From JARDZU01 sp963730285 (GTDB taxonomy: Bacteria; Actinomycetota; Acidimicrobiia; Spongiisociales; ZC4RG35): a DNA stretch of 64,000 bases. The position numbers and the translations under genes are program-made. A model generated the notes under the pieces. It was not told where the DNA came from and ran no database searches. It was given only the letters and a program-made list of their open reading frames with translations. Location of the stretch: NCBI GenBank assembly GCA_963730285.1, contig CAVSQY010000007.1, positions 248,001-312,000 on the forward strand. The letters run 5' to 3'. Below, in pieces: positions 10,162 through 18,318 of the stretch (positions are counted from its first letter, which is position 1; every line of letters begins with the position of its first letter).

Positions 10162-11419
10162 TCAAATCGCCAAATGCTCTCTGATCTCGGCCGATCCGCG
10201 TGCTTCGGAGGCCGCCGTTTCGTTGATTGAGATCATGGCTTCTAACCATTTCGAGACACGATCGCGGGTTGGTTGACCTGACGGTGGTTGCAGTGTCAAG
10301 GCCGAGCGGAGGCCGGCCGAATCGGACGTTATCGGGTATGCGTCGATACCCATGTTGAACGTCTTCACGGTCTCGCCGTGGGGGTTGTGATAGATGAAGG
10401 GCACACCACGGGCCATGGCTTCGAACGGCATGGTGCTGAAACGGCTGATCAGGACACTCGCCCTGGGCAGGAGCCGGGAGGCGGAGATTGACGTCACCCG
10501 GTCGGAGTCGACCCTGGCCTTCTCGGCAGGGTGAACCGAGATCACGTATGGGATCCCGGCCCGCTCGCACCCTTCGATCGCCGTTTCCAGCCAAAGCTTG
10601 CGATCGGCGGTGCGAACCCCGTAGACGAAGTTGAGGTTGATGACTGCCAAGGGCTCGGTCGACCGTGACCGGTGGGGCCCACCACAGACGCTCGAGTCTC
10701 GTGCTCCCCACGATCGCCGTTGGACGGTCTGAGAGGGCGTCGGCGTCGAATTGGCCCTGGCATAACACCAGATCGAGATTCCGATAGGGCCTTCGCTCTT
10801 CTGGCGTGTCTGCATCCCAGAAGTCCTGGGCTCCCTCGACCTTGCCGATCGTCGGTATCCCCAGTTCACGACACTGCTGCACGAAAGGCCCCAGGCTCCC
10901 GGTGTCTTTCATCACCAGCACCGCCGCCACTTTGCCGTCGATCTCTTCGGGTTCGGGTAGTGCGTAGACATCCTGTTGATACCAGGTGAAGAGCGGGCCA
11001 GGTGCGCTCCCAGGGTGATTCGCCGATGGCGATCCTGGTGGGGATGCCCGATCCGGTTGAGCTCATTGGATAGTGGGACCACTTCGGCCAGGTGGTAGTC
11101 GGCGGCCGGGACCAGCAGAACCGGGCGCCTTCGTCAGGAGCGGCGCCCTCCACGGCAACGTCGTCGGGTCCCAGGGGCGACGTGACTCGTCGGCCAGCAC
11201 CATGTCGTGGATCGCTTGGAGGCATCGTCGGCTCTGTTCGCTGGTTTGGTCGTCAGGCGCCGTCGCTGACCAGGGTAAGCCGAGGGCGCACGACGGACAG
11301 CCCAAGAACGAGTGCCCGGACGACGCGATCGATGCTTGTCCCACTGCCAGCCCAGCCACGCCGACGACCAGTGCGATGACAGCTACCGAGAGCAAACGCC
11401 AGCGATTGTTTGAAGACAT
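10162..11419 (-). pseudogene. GT-B/glycerophosphotransferase-like gene broken by four frameshifts
   Basis: A coherent protein of about 415 residues is spread over successive minus frames. It reads MSSNNRW plus a membrane segment, then RPVLLVPAADYHLAEVVPL, then TRIAIGESPWERTW, then PLFTWYQQDVYALPEPEEI through GSTRLERLWWAPP, then LAVINLNFVYGVR to the stop at 10162. Each junction is repaired by removing one base from a short run: CC at 11121, GGGG at 11040-11043, GGG at 10995-10997, GGG at 10651-10653 (plus-strand letters). The C-terminal half has SRFSTMPFEAMARGVPFIYH, like the nucleotide-sugar-binding half of capsule or CDP-glycerol transferases. Start ATG at 11419. The far N-terminus may contain a further shift. 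Function beyond GT-B-like is not secure. Confidence 0.6.
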
Positions 11420-11441
11420 GAGGATCCGGGAACGGTACCGC

Positions 11442-11465
11442 CTTGTCGTCTCCGGAGACGACAAG
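11442..11465. promoter_or_regulatory. 24-bp perfect palindrome between divergent genes
   Basis: CTTGTCGTCTCC is followed immediately by its exact reverse complement. The centre is 34 bp upstream of the ATG at 11419 (minus) and about 90 bp upstream of the peptidase start (plus). With no spacer it suits a dimeric repressor or activator site better than an RNA hairpin. No regulator can be assigned. Confidence 0.55.
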
Positions 11466-11529
11466 AGGGTTGGCGTCTCGTGGGCTCCGGTTCCTCAAGG
11501 AGCTGCCTGTCACAACCGATATGCGCTCT

Positions 11530-11535
11530 AGGAGG
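11530..11535 (+). promoter_or_regulatory. ribosome binding site deciding the M23 peptidase start
   Basis: AGGAGG lies nine bases before TTG 11545. The in-frame ATG at 11521 lies upstream of this site and has only a distant AAGGAG. The TTG gives a compact signal peptide (RRLTTLLVASILLVSTAAPAFA). Confidence 0.6.
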
Positions 11536-11544
11536 AGATGGATT

Positions 11545-12633
11545 TTGCGCCGACTGACAACGCTTCTCGTAGCATCAATTCTGCTCGTCTCCACCGCCGC
11601 TCCTGCCTTCGCCGTCGGTTTCGACCCTGTCGGGATCCTTTTTCCACTGGGTGGTGAGCATCGGTTGACCGACAGCTTCGGGGATTGCCGCGGCACCAAT
11701 TGCTCCCGTCGGCACGAGGGCGTCGACATCATGGCGGCCAAGGGGATCCCGGTGTATGCCGTGGCCGACGGCACCGTGACCTGGATCTCCTCAGGCCTCT
11801 CTGACTGCTGCTACCTCGGCATCGACCATGGCGACGGCTGGGTCACGAGGTACATCCATCTCAACGACGACATCCAGAACCCGGACGGAACCTTCGTCGA
11901 CAACACCGATGGTCAGGGTTGGGGGATCGCCGATGGGATCGTCGAGGGCAGCCAGGTCACGAGGGGCCAGCTGATCGGCTTGGTCGGGGATTCCGGCAAT
12001 GCCACCGAGACGGTCACCCACCTCCACTTCGAGCTGCGCAAGGACGGGACGGCCATCGATCCGTACGACTATCTGGTCCACGCCGAGGCCAATTGGACCG
12101 GGGTGTTCCGTGACGACGACTACTCGGTCCATCAGAACAACATCGACAAGATCTACGCCCAGGGCATCACTTTGGGGTGCAATCCTCCGTACAACGACGA
12201 GTTCTGCCCGGAGCGGAACATAACCCGCGGCGAGATGGCGGCGTTCCTGGCCCGTGCCCTCAATCTCTCCGCCATGACCGGTGTGCCGGCATATGACGAT
12301 GTCGGGGGAAACCTGTTCGAGGTGGCGGTGGACAAGATCCAGACGGCAGGGATTGCCTTCGGTTGCGATGCCGACAGCTTCTGCCCCGACCAGCCGCTCA
12401 ACCGATACGAGATGGCCGAGCTGCTGGTCCGGGCGTTTGGCTACGAGAACCCCGACGGGACCGACTTCTTTGTCGACGACAACGGCAACCAGTTCGAGGA
12501 GTCGATCAACAAGCTTGCTGCGGCCGGGATAACGGTCGGCTGCAACCCGCCGGCCAACGATCAGTACTGCCCCGATCGCCAACTGACCAGGGCCGAGATG
12601 GCGACCTTCTTCGTCAGATCCCTCGGGCTGTAG
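11545..12633 (+). CDS. secreted M23 family metallopeptidase with three SLH-like repeats
   Basis: Probable peptidoglycan endopeptidase of the LytM type, exported and wall-bound. A signal peptide ends at STAAPAFA. The zinc peptidase domain (about residues 25-185) carries RRHEGVDIMAAKGIPVYAV (first zinc His and Asp) and THLHFELRKDG (HxH). The C-terminal half has three SLH-like repeats: LGCNPPYNDEFCP, FGCDADSFCP and VGCNPPANDQYCP, each followed by an R/A-EMA helix. The two cysteines per repeat could form disulfides. I chose the TTG at 11545 for its AGGAGG site; ATG 11521 would add eight residues. It ends seven bases from the convergent GT gene. The longer open frame from 11443 begins inside the palindrome and is not a likely start. 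Confidence 0.88.
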   Translation: MRRLTTLLVASILLVSTAAPAFAVGFDPVGILFPLGGEHRLTDSFGDCRGTNCSRRHEGVDIMAAKGIPVYAVADGTVTWISSGLSDCCYLGIDHGDGWVTRYIHLNDDIQNPDGTFVDNTDGQGWGIADGIVEGSQVTRGQLIGLVGDSGNATETVTHLHFELRKDGTAIDPYDYLVHAEANWTGVFRDDDYSVHQNNIDKIYAQGITLGCNPPYNDEFCPERNITRGEMAAFLARALNLSAMTGVPAYDDVGGNLFEVAVDKIQTAGIAFGCDADSFCPDQPLNRYEMAELLVRAFGYENPDGTDFFVDDNGNQFEESINKLAAAGITVGCNPPANDQYCPDRQLTRAEMATFFVRSLGL

Positions 12634-12640
12634 ACACTCT

Positions 12641-14055
12641 TCAGCCGACCACGTCGTAGTAGTGGTCGATGATCCCGAGACGACGGACCCGGTAGTTCTC
12701 ACTGGAGCCTTCCAACAGATGTTCCACCGGGGCATCGATTCTCAAGTCGTCGCCGGTGATGTGCTCAGTGACGGCGAGTGGAAGGGGAGGATCTTGGGTG
12801 GTCTGGGGGTAGTCGACGATGCGCACGGTTGAGCGACGCCCGATGGGAGTGGGAGCCCGGCCCAGCATTCTCTTCAGCCGATCGGTTCGCTCCGCGCCCA
12901 GGGCGGCCTTGACGACCTCCTTGAGCTTCTGAGCCTGGCTATCGATGAAGGCTTTCGGGCTCTGTTTGCGCCTGGTGAAGGTCTCGGCGAATTCGACGGC
13001 AATGCGACCGGTATCTCCGCGCCGGTCAGCGCGGCCTTGGTGGCCGCGGCACGGTCGGCGATCGCCGACCTTTCTCCTGGATCCAGCAGAGTGAGCGTGC
13101 CCGAGGCGACGCCCGGTGGGTCGTCATCATTGGCATGGAGGGCGAGGCCCTTGGCCGCGACGCCACGGGCACGTGCCACCTGGTCGTCGGTCCGAGTCGA
13201 GGTGTTGGCGACGAACAAGGTGGGGATGCCGGCCGGGATCAATTCGTGGACGGCGTTGTAACCCGATGAGCTCACCGCCAAATCGAAGGCATTGAGATAC
13301 TTGACCAGGGGATAGGTGTCGCGGATCTCTGTGATCCGATCGGCGGAGTCGATCGGGACCTCGTTCTGGGCGACTGCCGATCGGGTCACGGCCACGTGCA
13401 TCCCGCCCTCCCCGAGCAAGGTGTCGACTGCGACACGCCCGGGGCCTTCCACGTCACCAAGACGACCCGAGCCGAGGGTGACGAGGGCGATTTGGCCATC
13501 TGAGGGGAGGCCCAGCTCGCTGCGGGCCAACTCGCGGGGGAGTGGCTCGAGGGCCTCGACCAGGCTGATGGGACCGACCTTCTGAAACCCTTGCACCGGA
13601 GTGGCGATGTCACGGTCACCCTCACCGAGGTCTCCTGGCTCCACCACGAGATCGAAATATGATGCTCGGCGCAGGTGTTTGGAACCGACACCCTCTCTCC
13701 ACATCCCCCTTCGAAGCCAGATGAAGGCGACGTCCCTCGCAATGGCCGCAGCCGACCCGATCCCCGGGTAGGGCGCCACCCCGTCGAAGACCACCACATC
13801 GCAATCGGTCTCCTCGATGACGGCGAGCAATCGGTCGCGCAGATAGCTGTTCCAGGCCGGAGAAGCCAGCCACGGCCTGTCGTAGCTCGGGCAGTATTCG
13901 CCTCTGATCCCAAGACCGGTGGCCAGCGGGAGGCCGATGGAAAGCGAGAACAGCGTGGCCTCGTTCCCCGGGTCGAAGGCGAGGGCCACCGCCGCCTGAC
14001 GGGTGAGATGTCCCATCCCCGTGCCGTTGCTGGTTGCCAAGAGGACGTTTGTCAT
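12641..14055 (-). CDS. GT-B glycosyltransferase, MurG/GT28-like (one frameshift)
   Basis: About 470 residues after repair. The N-terminus has the GT-B start TSNGTGMGHLTRQAAVALAF. The C-terminal nucleotide-sugar domain has VTLGSGRLG, FDLAVSSSGYNAVHELIPAG and PTLFVANTSTRTDDQ, the pattern of GT1/GT28 enzymes. The open frame becomes implausible after KAALTGAEIPV. Adding one base near 13017 (CC to CCC, plus letters) gives GDTGRIAVEFAETFTRR through KRMLGRAPTPIGRRS and a stop at 12641. That tail includes a Pro/Arg linker and a small domain with DPPLPLAVTEHITGDDLRID. Its ATG overlaps the stop of the upstream fusion gene by four bases, so the two are coupled. Substrate unknown. Confidence 0.8.
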
Positions 14056-16553
14056 CCCCGGACGGCTGCCTCGAGCCTGGTGGCCGCCGCTCGCAGCCTC
14101 GAGCGATATCGGTCGACCGAGGCGTTCATCTCGTCTGGTGGCCGGCTCTGAGCCTCGACCGCCAGCTCGACCAGGCTCTCTCCAGTGAACCGGTCGCTCC
14201 GGAGGACGAAGTCGGACATGTTCACCGAGTCGGCGAAGTCTGCGAGTTTGGGACGGTATTCAATGCCGACGAATGGCCGCCCGGCCGCGGCGGCGAGCAC
14301 GCAGGCGTGGAGACGCTCACCGACCACAACCGATGCCTTCGCGATGAGCTGGTGACTTGCACCGACATCGAGGTATCCGGGGTGATAGCCGACGTCGGCG
14401 TCATCCAACATCTCCTTGATCATGAGGATTGGACGGTCATCGGTGGGGTGACAGGACATCAGCGTCACCTCCCGACCGGACGTCTTCCAAGTGGAAATGG
14501 CGTCGGCCAAATGGCGGTAGACCTCTCCATCCGACTCGCCCCACAGCTCGCCGTTGGTCCATGCCGGGGCGACGATCACCGCTCCGTCGTCCGTGCGGTT
14601 GCTCACCTCCGGCCGCAAGGCAAGTGCGGGATCGCCGCAAATCTCCAGGTCGCCCCGGTAGCCCCAGTCGATCAGGGTTTGGGCCGACCTCGGCCCACGG
14701 ACACCGACATAGGCACAGGTCCCCAGCCAACGCATCCACTCGGTCTGATCTTCGGTCAAACCCCAGAATTCTGGGCTGGCGACTCCCGTTCCGAGCACGG
14801 CCCGCTCGATCCTGGGTGAGTCTCTCTCGACCAACCAGGCCAGGTACCGGTTACGGTTGATCAACGTCCCACCGCCCAACAGCAGCAGATCCGAGGCCTC
14901 ACCTCGTACGGCGACATCGCCCCAGTCGAGCAAACTTGCAGTAGCTCCCAGCATCGCTTCGTCACCCAAGTTTTCCTTGCCAACCCAGCCCACATAGCGG
15001 ATGCCTGGGCGGGTTTCTCCCGGCGGGCCCGACGACGAACGCGGCAGCGACGCCTGGTCGGGGCGGAGTCGGCCCTTCGCCAATCTCGCTCCCACTCGGA
15101 GAGTCGGCCCCACACCCAGGCGAAGCGCCTCCTTGATCTGACTCTTCGGGGTCTTGGTGAATGTGAATACCTCCGGCCTGGGGCTGCGGTGCGATCCGGG
15201 CAGGGACATCAGAGTCAGATTTTGATGCAGCATGGAGACGTCGGCCCTCAAGCTTCGCAAGGCAGATGCCGGGTCGGGCTCTTGGTCGAGTCGCAATATC
15301 AGGGGACGTAGGCGCAAAGCCAGGGCCAAAGGCAATTCGACGCCCCAAGCCTCCTCCAACGCCTCGATGTCGGCCCGACGGTTGTGTTCTCCATCGGGAG
15401 TATCGATCCCGAAACCAAGCCCGACAGAGCCGGGCCGTTGATCGAGGCGTTTACGCAGGTTCTGCAGCAAGGTTCGACTTGGCGCCCCATGCCCGTCGAG
15501 GAACACGACATACTCACCCTTGCTCACAGCGATGGCCTGGGCGACATCAGGAGCGAAATGAATCCTTCGCTCACCCTCGGCCGCTCCGGCGAAGGGATCG
15601 TGGTCCTCGGGGTCTGCGACAAACACCAGCTCGAAGTCGGGAAGAGTCTGAGCGAGCATGGCCCGCCACGTGGCCAGTGCCGCGCCCGGTGGTAAGTCGT
15701 GAATGATCACCGAGAACTTGGGCACCTCGGGTGGAGGCTCAGGCATGCCCTTTCGGTAGAAGCGCTGCGGGATGAGGCTGGCAAGCAGCCCCATGTTGAG
15801 CTCCCTGGCACGTTGCCGGCCCTCCTGCCCACCGGCAGTGTCTGCGTCCGTTTGATGGAATATCCGGTTGCCGCTGTCGTCCACGAACCGAGCGCCCAAT
15901 TGCCACAGTCTCCAACCCAACTCTGTGTCCTCTCCGCTCCAGCGGCGGAATCTCGGGTCGAAGCCACCGGCGGCTTCGAACAGGGGGGTCGGAAGTGAGA
16001 TGTTGGAAGAGACGAAGGCGCGGTATCCCTCGTCGGTCGAGGCAAAGCCCGATGTGCGGCGTGAAAGCACCGATCGGAAGTCGCCGGCCCCCTGGTCGGA
16101 TGAGGCCGCCTCCAGATCGACGTCGCCTCGGGCCAGCGCCATTTCGCTCAACGCGGCCCCGACCAGCTGGGCACGACCACCCACGACTACCGCCATGTCG
16201 TTGGCCAGGTGCCATCGGGCGTGGCGCGTGACGAAATCAGGACCGACGATCCCGTCCGAGTCGAGGAGGACGAGAACATCGCTTTCGACCGAGGATGCGC
16301 CCAGGTTGCGTGCTCGCCCCGCACCAAATCCCTCGTGGTCCTGACGAACGTAGGCCTTGTTGAACGGGGTCTCCCAGCGTGAGACCAGGCCCTCGATGTC
16401 TTCTGTTGAACCATCGTCTGCCACTACAACAGTCAGTAGATCAGCCGGATAGTCTTGGGGGGTCAGAGCGCTCAGCGTCCGAGCCAACAAGCTGGCCCGG
16501 TTGTACGCAGGGATGACCACGGCGATGCGCTTCTGGGCCGAGTCAGACGCCAT
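14052..16553 (-). CDS. fusion of GT2 glycosyltransferase and polysaccharide pyruvyl transferase
   Basis: 833 residues in at least three parts. Residues about 8-270 form a GT2 domain (IAVVIPAYNRASLLARTL, VVADDGSTEDIEGL, LVLLDSDGIV, SGEDTELGWRL). Residues about 285-430 look like a second, degenerate GT2 fold (FSVIIHDLPPG, FVADPEDHDPF, YVVFLDGHGAPS) without the full acidic triad. Residues about 520-830 match the polysaccharide pyruvyl transferase family: YVGWVGKENLGDEAML, LLLLGGGTLINR, VRGPRSAQTL, CGDPALAL, VVGERLHACVLAAAAGRPFV. It would extend a glycan chain and may modify it with a pyruvate ketal. It heads a minus-strand run with the GT genes below and is intact, unlike the stand-alone homologue at 1902-3123. 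Confidence 0.85.
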   Translation of the reverse strand: MASDSAQKRIAVVIPAYNRASLLARTLSALTPQDYPADLLTVVVADDGSTEDIEGLVSRWETPFNKAYVRQDHEGFGAGRARNLGASSVESDVLVLLDSDGIVGPDFVTRHARWHLANDMAVVVGGRAQLVGAALSEMALARGDVDLEAASSDQGAGDFRSVLSRRTSGFASTDEGYRAFVSSNISLPTPLFEAAGGFDPRFRRWSGEDTELGWRLWQLGARFVDDSGNRIFHQTDADTAGGQEGRQRARELNMGLLASLIPQRFYRKGMPEPPPEVPKFSVIIHDLPPGAALATWRAMLAQTLPDFELVFVADPEDHDPFAGAAEGERRIHFAPDVAQAIAVSKGEYVVFLDGHGAPSRTLLQNLRKRLDQRPGSVGLGFGIDTPDGEHNRRADIEALEEAWGVELPLALALRLRPLILRLDQEPDPASALRSLRADVSMLHQNLTLMSLPGSHRSPRPEVFTFTKTPKSQIKEALRLGVGPTLRVGARLAKGRLRPDQASLPRSSSGPPGETRPGIRYVGWVGKENLGDEAMLGATASLLDWGDVAVRGEASDLLLLGGGTLINRNRYLAWLVERDSPRIERAVLGTGVASPEFWGLTEDQTEWMRWLGTCAYVGVRGPRSAQTLIDWGYRGDLEICGDPALALRPEVSNRTDDGAVIVAPAWTNGELWGESDGEVYRHLADAISTWKTSGREVTLMSCHPTDDRPILMIKEMLDDADVGYHPGYLDVGASHQLIAKASVVVGERLHACVLAAAAGRPFVGIEYRPKLADFADSVNMSDFVLRSDRFTGESLVELAVEAQSRPPDEMNASVDRYRSRLRAAATRLEAAVRG

Positions 16554-18290
16554 TCACGGCTCCAGCTCGAAATCCATGATCCGATAGCTCGGTGCCATCA
16601 GATCGACCCTGGTGACCTCGCCATGAAGTGTCACCCTGGCTTGCGGAGCCTCTTGGTCGATGAAGCTCTGCAATCCTCTGGCCGCCCCCTCGACATAGAT
16701 GTAGCGCCACGCGGAGCGCAAGAAGTCACGATGGTCGGTCACGTCGTCTCCACGGATGGCGATGCTCTCCATCTTGCCCTGTGCGAGGCGGTCGGCGCGC
16801 AGGGTGCCGGCATCCCACACCTCCCGACCCGGGAGCATTGCGGCGAGCTCCGGCGCACCTTTTTGGGCGACCCGCTGAACTTCGACATCGCGGTCGACGA
16901 GCGCAGCGAGTTGGTTCTTGGGGGTGGGGTCGGTGATCTCGCGCTTCGAGGTGGTGGCCGCGATTTGAAATAGCTCGTCGACTCTGTGGTCGTAGGTGTG
17001 AAGCCCCATGGCTCGATCGAGCGCAGCGTCAGCGATCTCCTCGAGAGCCCGAGGGTCACCGAGGAGCCTCGAGACCTCATCGACCACGTCGTCGCCCAAC
17101 AGGGCGTATTGGGATCCCTCATCGAGAAGCATCTCCATGCCCGGCAACCGATCAGAGAGGAGAACGGCTCCCGAGCCCACTGCCTCGAGAACCCGCATCG
17201 TTATCGGGTAGTGCCTGGTGCCTCCCTCGTTTATCACGATGCGCGCGTTGCCGTACAGCTTTGCCATCTCCTCGGCCGAGATCTGTTCCATGAACCCGAG
17301 GCGCTCCTTGGGGAAGGTCTGCTCGAGAGAGGACACCAGCTGCTGGCGTCTGTCGTAAGGGCCTCCCGACCAGAGCTTGGCGCCGACCATTGCCACGTCA
17401 TATCGACGGGCTCCCATCGGCCGACCCGGGTCGAGCAGCTCGGTGGCAACGCCGAAGGGGAACCGGTGCACCGGGGCCTGAGACCAGTAGGCCAGATGCC
17501 ATGAGTGTGCCATCAGGACCGCATCGGCGCGATACCGGTCTGCAAGGCGAAGGTTGGCGTGGAGATGGTGCTCTCCGTGATGGAACCAAAAGAGGATGGG
17601 CACATTGGTTTCACCGGTCACCTCCAACGCCGGATAGGGGCCTTCTACGAAGATGACGAAATCGGTGTCGGGGTCGACGGCGCTCAGGTCGATCGACTCG
17701 GTTTCCACACGAACGGCGGCTCCGCTCCGCCTCAGGCCGCTCTCCAGGTAGCGGCCCGGATTCACCTCGCTCTTGCGATAACACAAGATCACCTTGCGGC
17801 CCGAGTGGCGACCCGGCTTCGGCTCGTACCGGGCCCTGTCGTCGGCGGGCGTGTGGAAACTCCCCAAACCGGCGGGCGGTGCCGCGAGATCCGGATGTGT
17901 GGGCGCCAAATCGATCAAGTCGATCTCCTCGGCGGGTGGCATCTTGGGAGTTCGCGAAACGACTCCGCCGACCGATCGGGCGGCTCCGATCGATGCCGGC
18001 AGCGCCCTCGGATCGGTTGGTATGAAGATGCGGGCCCCGGTGGAGACCGCTGCCTCGACGAGCCTCGTGGTCAGGTCCGGGATTCGATGGCCCGTCGGGC
18101 GTGCCCTGCCGATGATCCTTTGGACGAGGCTTGGGCTGCTCCCGGGAGCCCTGACCACACCGTCGAGTGTCTCGCCTGAGGTTGGGAGGACAAGGGTCAC
18201 ATCATGGCCCGCGCGGGTCAGTAGATGACGCGAGACCAGGGCTCGAGGGTCGTTGAGGGCGTCGTTCGGCGCCAGCAGAGTGACTTTCAC
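16554..18290 (-). CDS. GT4/CgeB-like glycosyltransferase
   Basis: The open frame extends to 18656, but the first 120 residues are low-complexity shadow of the subtilase gene. Coding character begins at GTG 18290 (VKVTLLAPNDALNDPRALVSRH), giving 578 residues, 28 bp after the subtilase stop. The N-terminal Rossmann domain has a GHDVTLVLP strand. The C-terminal half matches Glyco_trans_1_2-type domains: VAMVGAKLWSGGPYDRR, NARIVINEGGTRHYPI and TMRVLEAVGSGAVLLSDRLP. The last 90 residues form a small domain with VDLMAPSYRIMDFELEP. It stops one base before the ATG of the GT2-pyruvyltransferase gene, so the block is probably one transcript. Confidence 0.8.
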   Translation of the reverse strand: MKVTLLAPNDALNDPRALVSRHLLTRAGHDVTLVLPTSGETLDGVVRAPGSSPSLVQRIIGRARPTGHRIPDLTTRLVEAAVSTGARIFIPTDPRALPASIGAARSVGGVVSRTPKMPPAEEIDLIDLAPTHPDLAAPPAGLGSFHTPADDRARYEPKPGRHSGRKVILCYRKSEVNPGRYLESGLRRSGAAVRVETESIDLSAVDPDTDFVIFVEGPYPALEVTGETNVPILFWFHHGEHHLHANLRLADRYRADAVLMAHSWHLAYWSQAPVHRFPFGVATELLDPGRPMGARRYDVAMVGAKLWSGGPYDRRQQLVSSLEQTFPKERLGFMEQISAEEMAKLYGNARIVINEGGTRHYPITMRVLEAVGSGAVLLSDRLPGMEMLLDEGSQYALLGDDVVDEVSRLLGDPRALEEIADAALDRAMGLHTYDHRVDELFQIAATTSKREITDPTPKNQLAALVDRDVEVQRVAQKGAPELAAMLPGREVWDAGTLRADRLAQGKMESIAIRGDDVTDHRDFLRSAWRYIYVEGAARGLQSFIDQEAPQARVTLHGEVTRVDLMAPSYRIMDFELEP

Positions 18291-18318
18291 CAGGAGAATC
18301 GTAGGTTGGCGACCAGGC

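Noticed and set aside
11791..12735. 314-residue minus-strand frame opposite the M23 peptidase
   Set aside because: Shadow of the SLH-like coding sequence; no start signal and no family resemblance.
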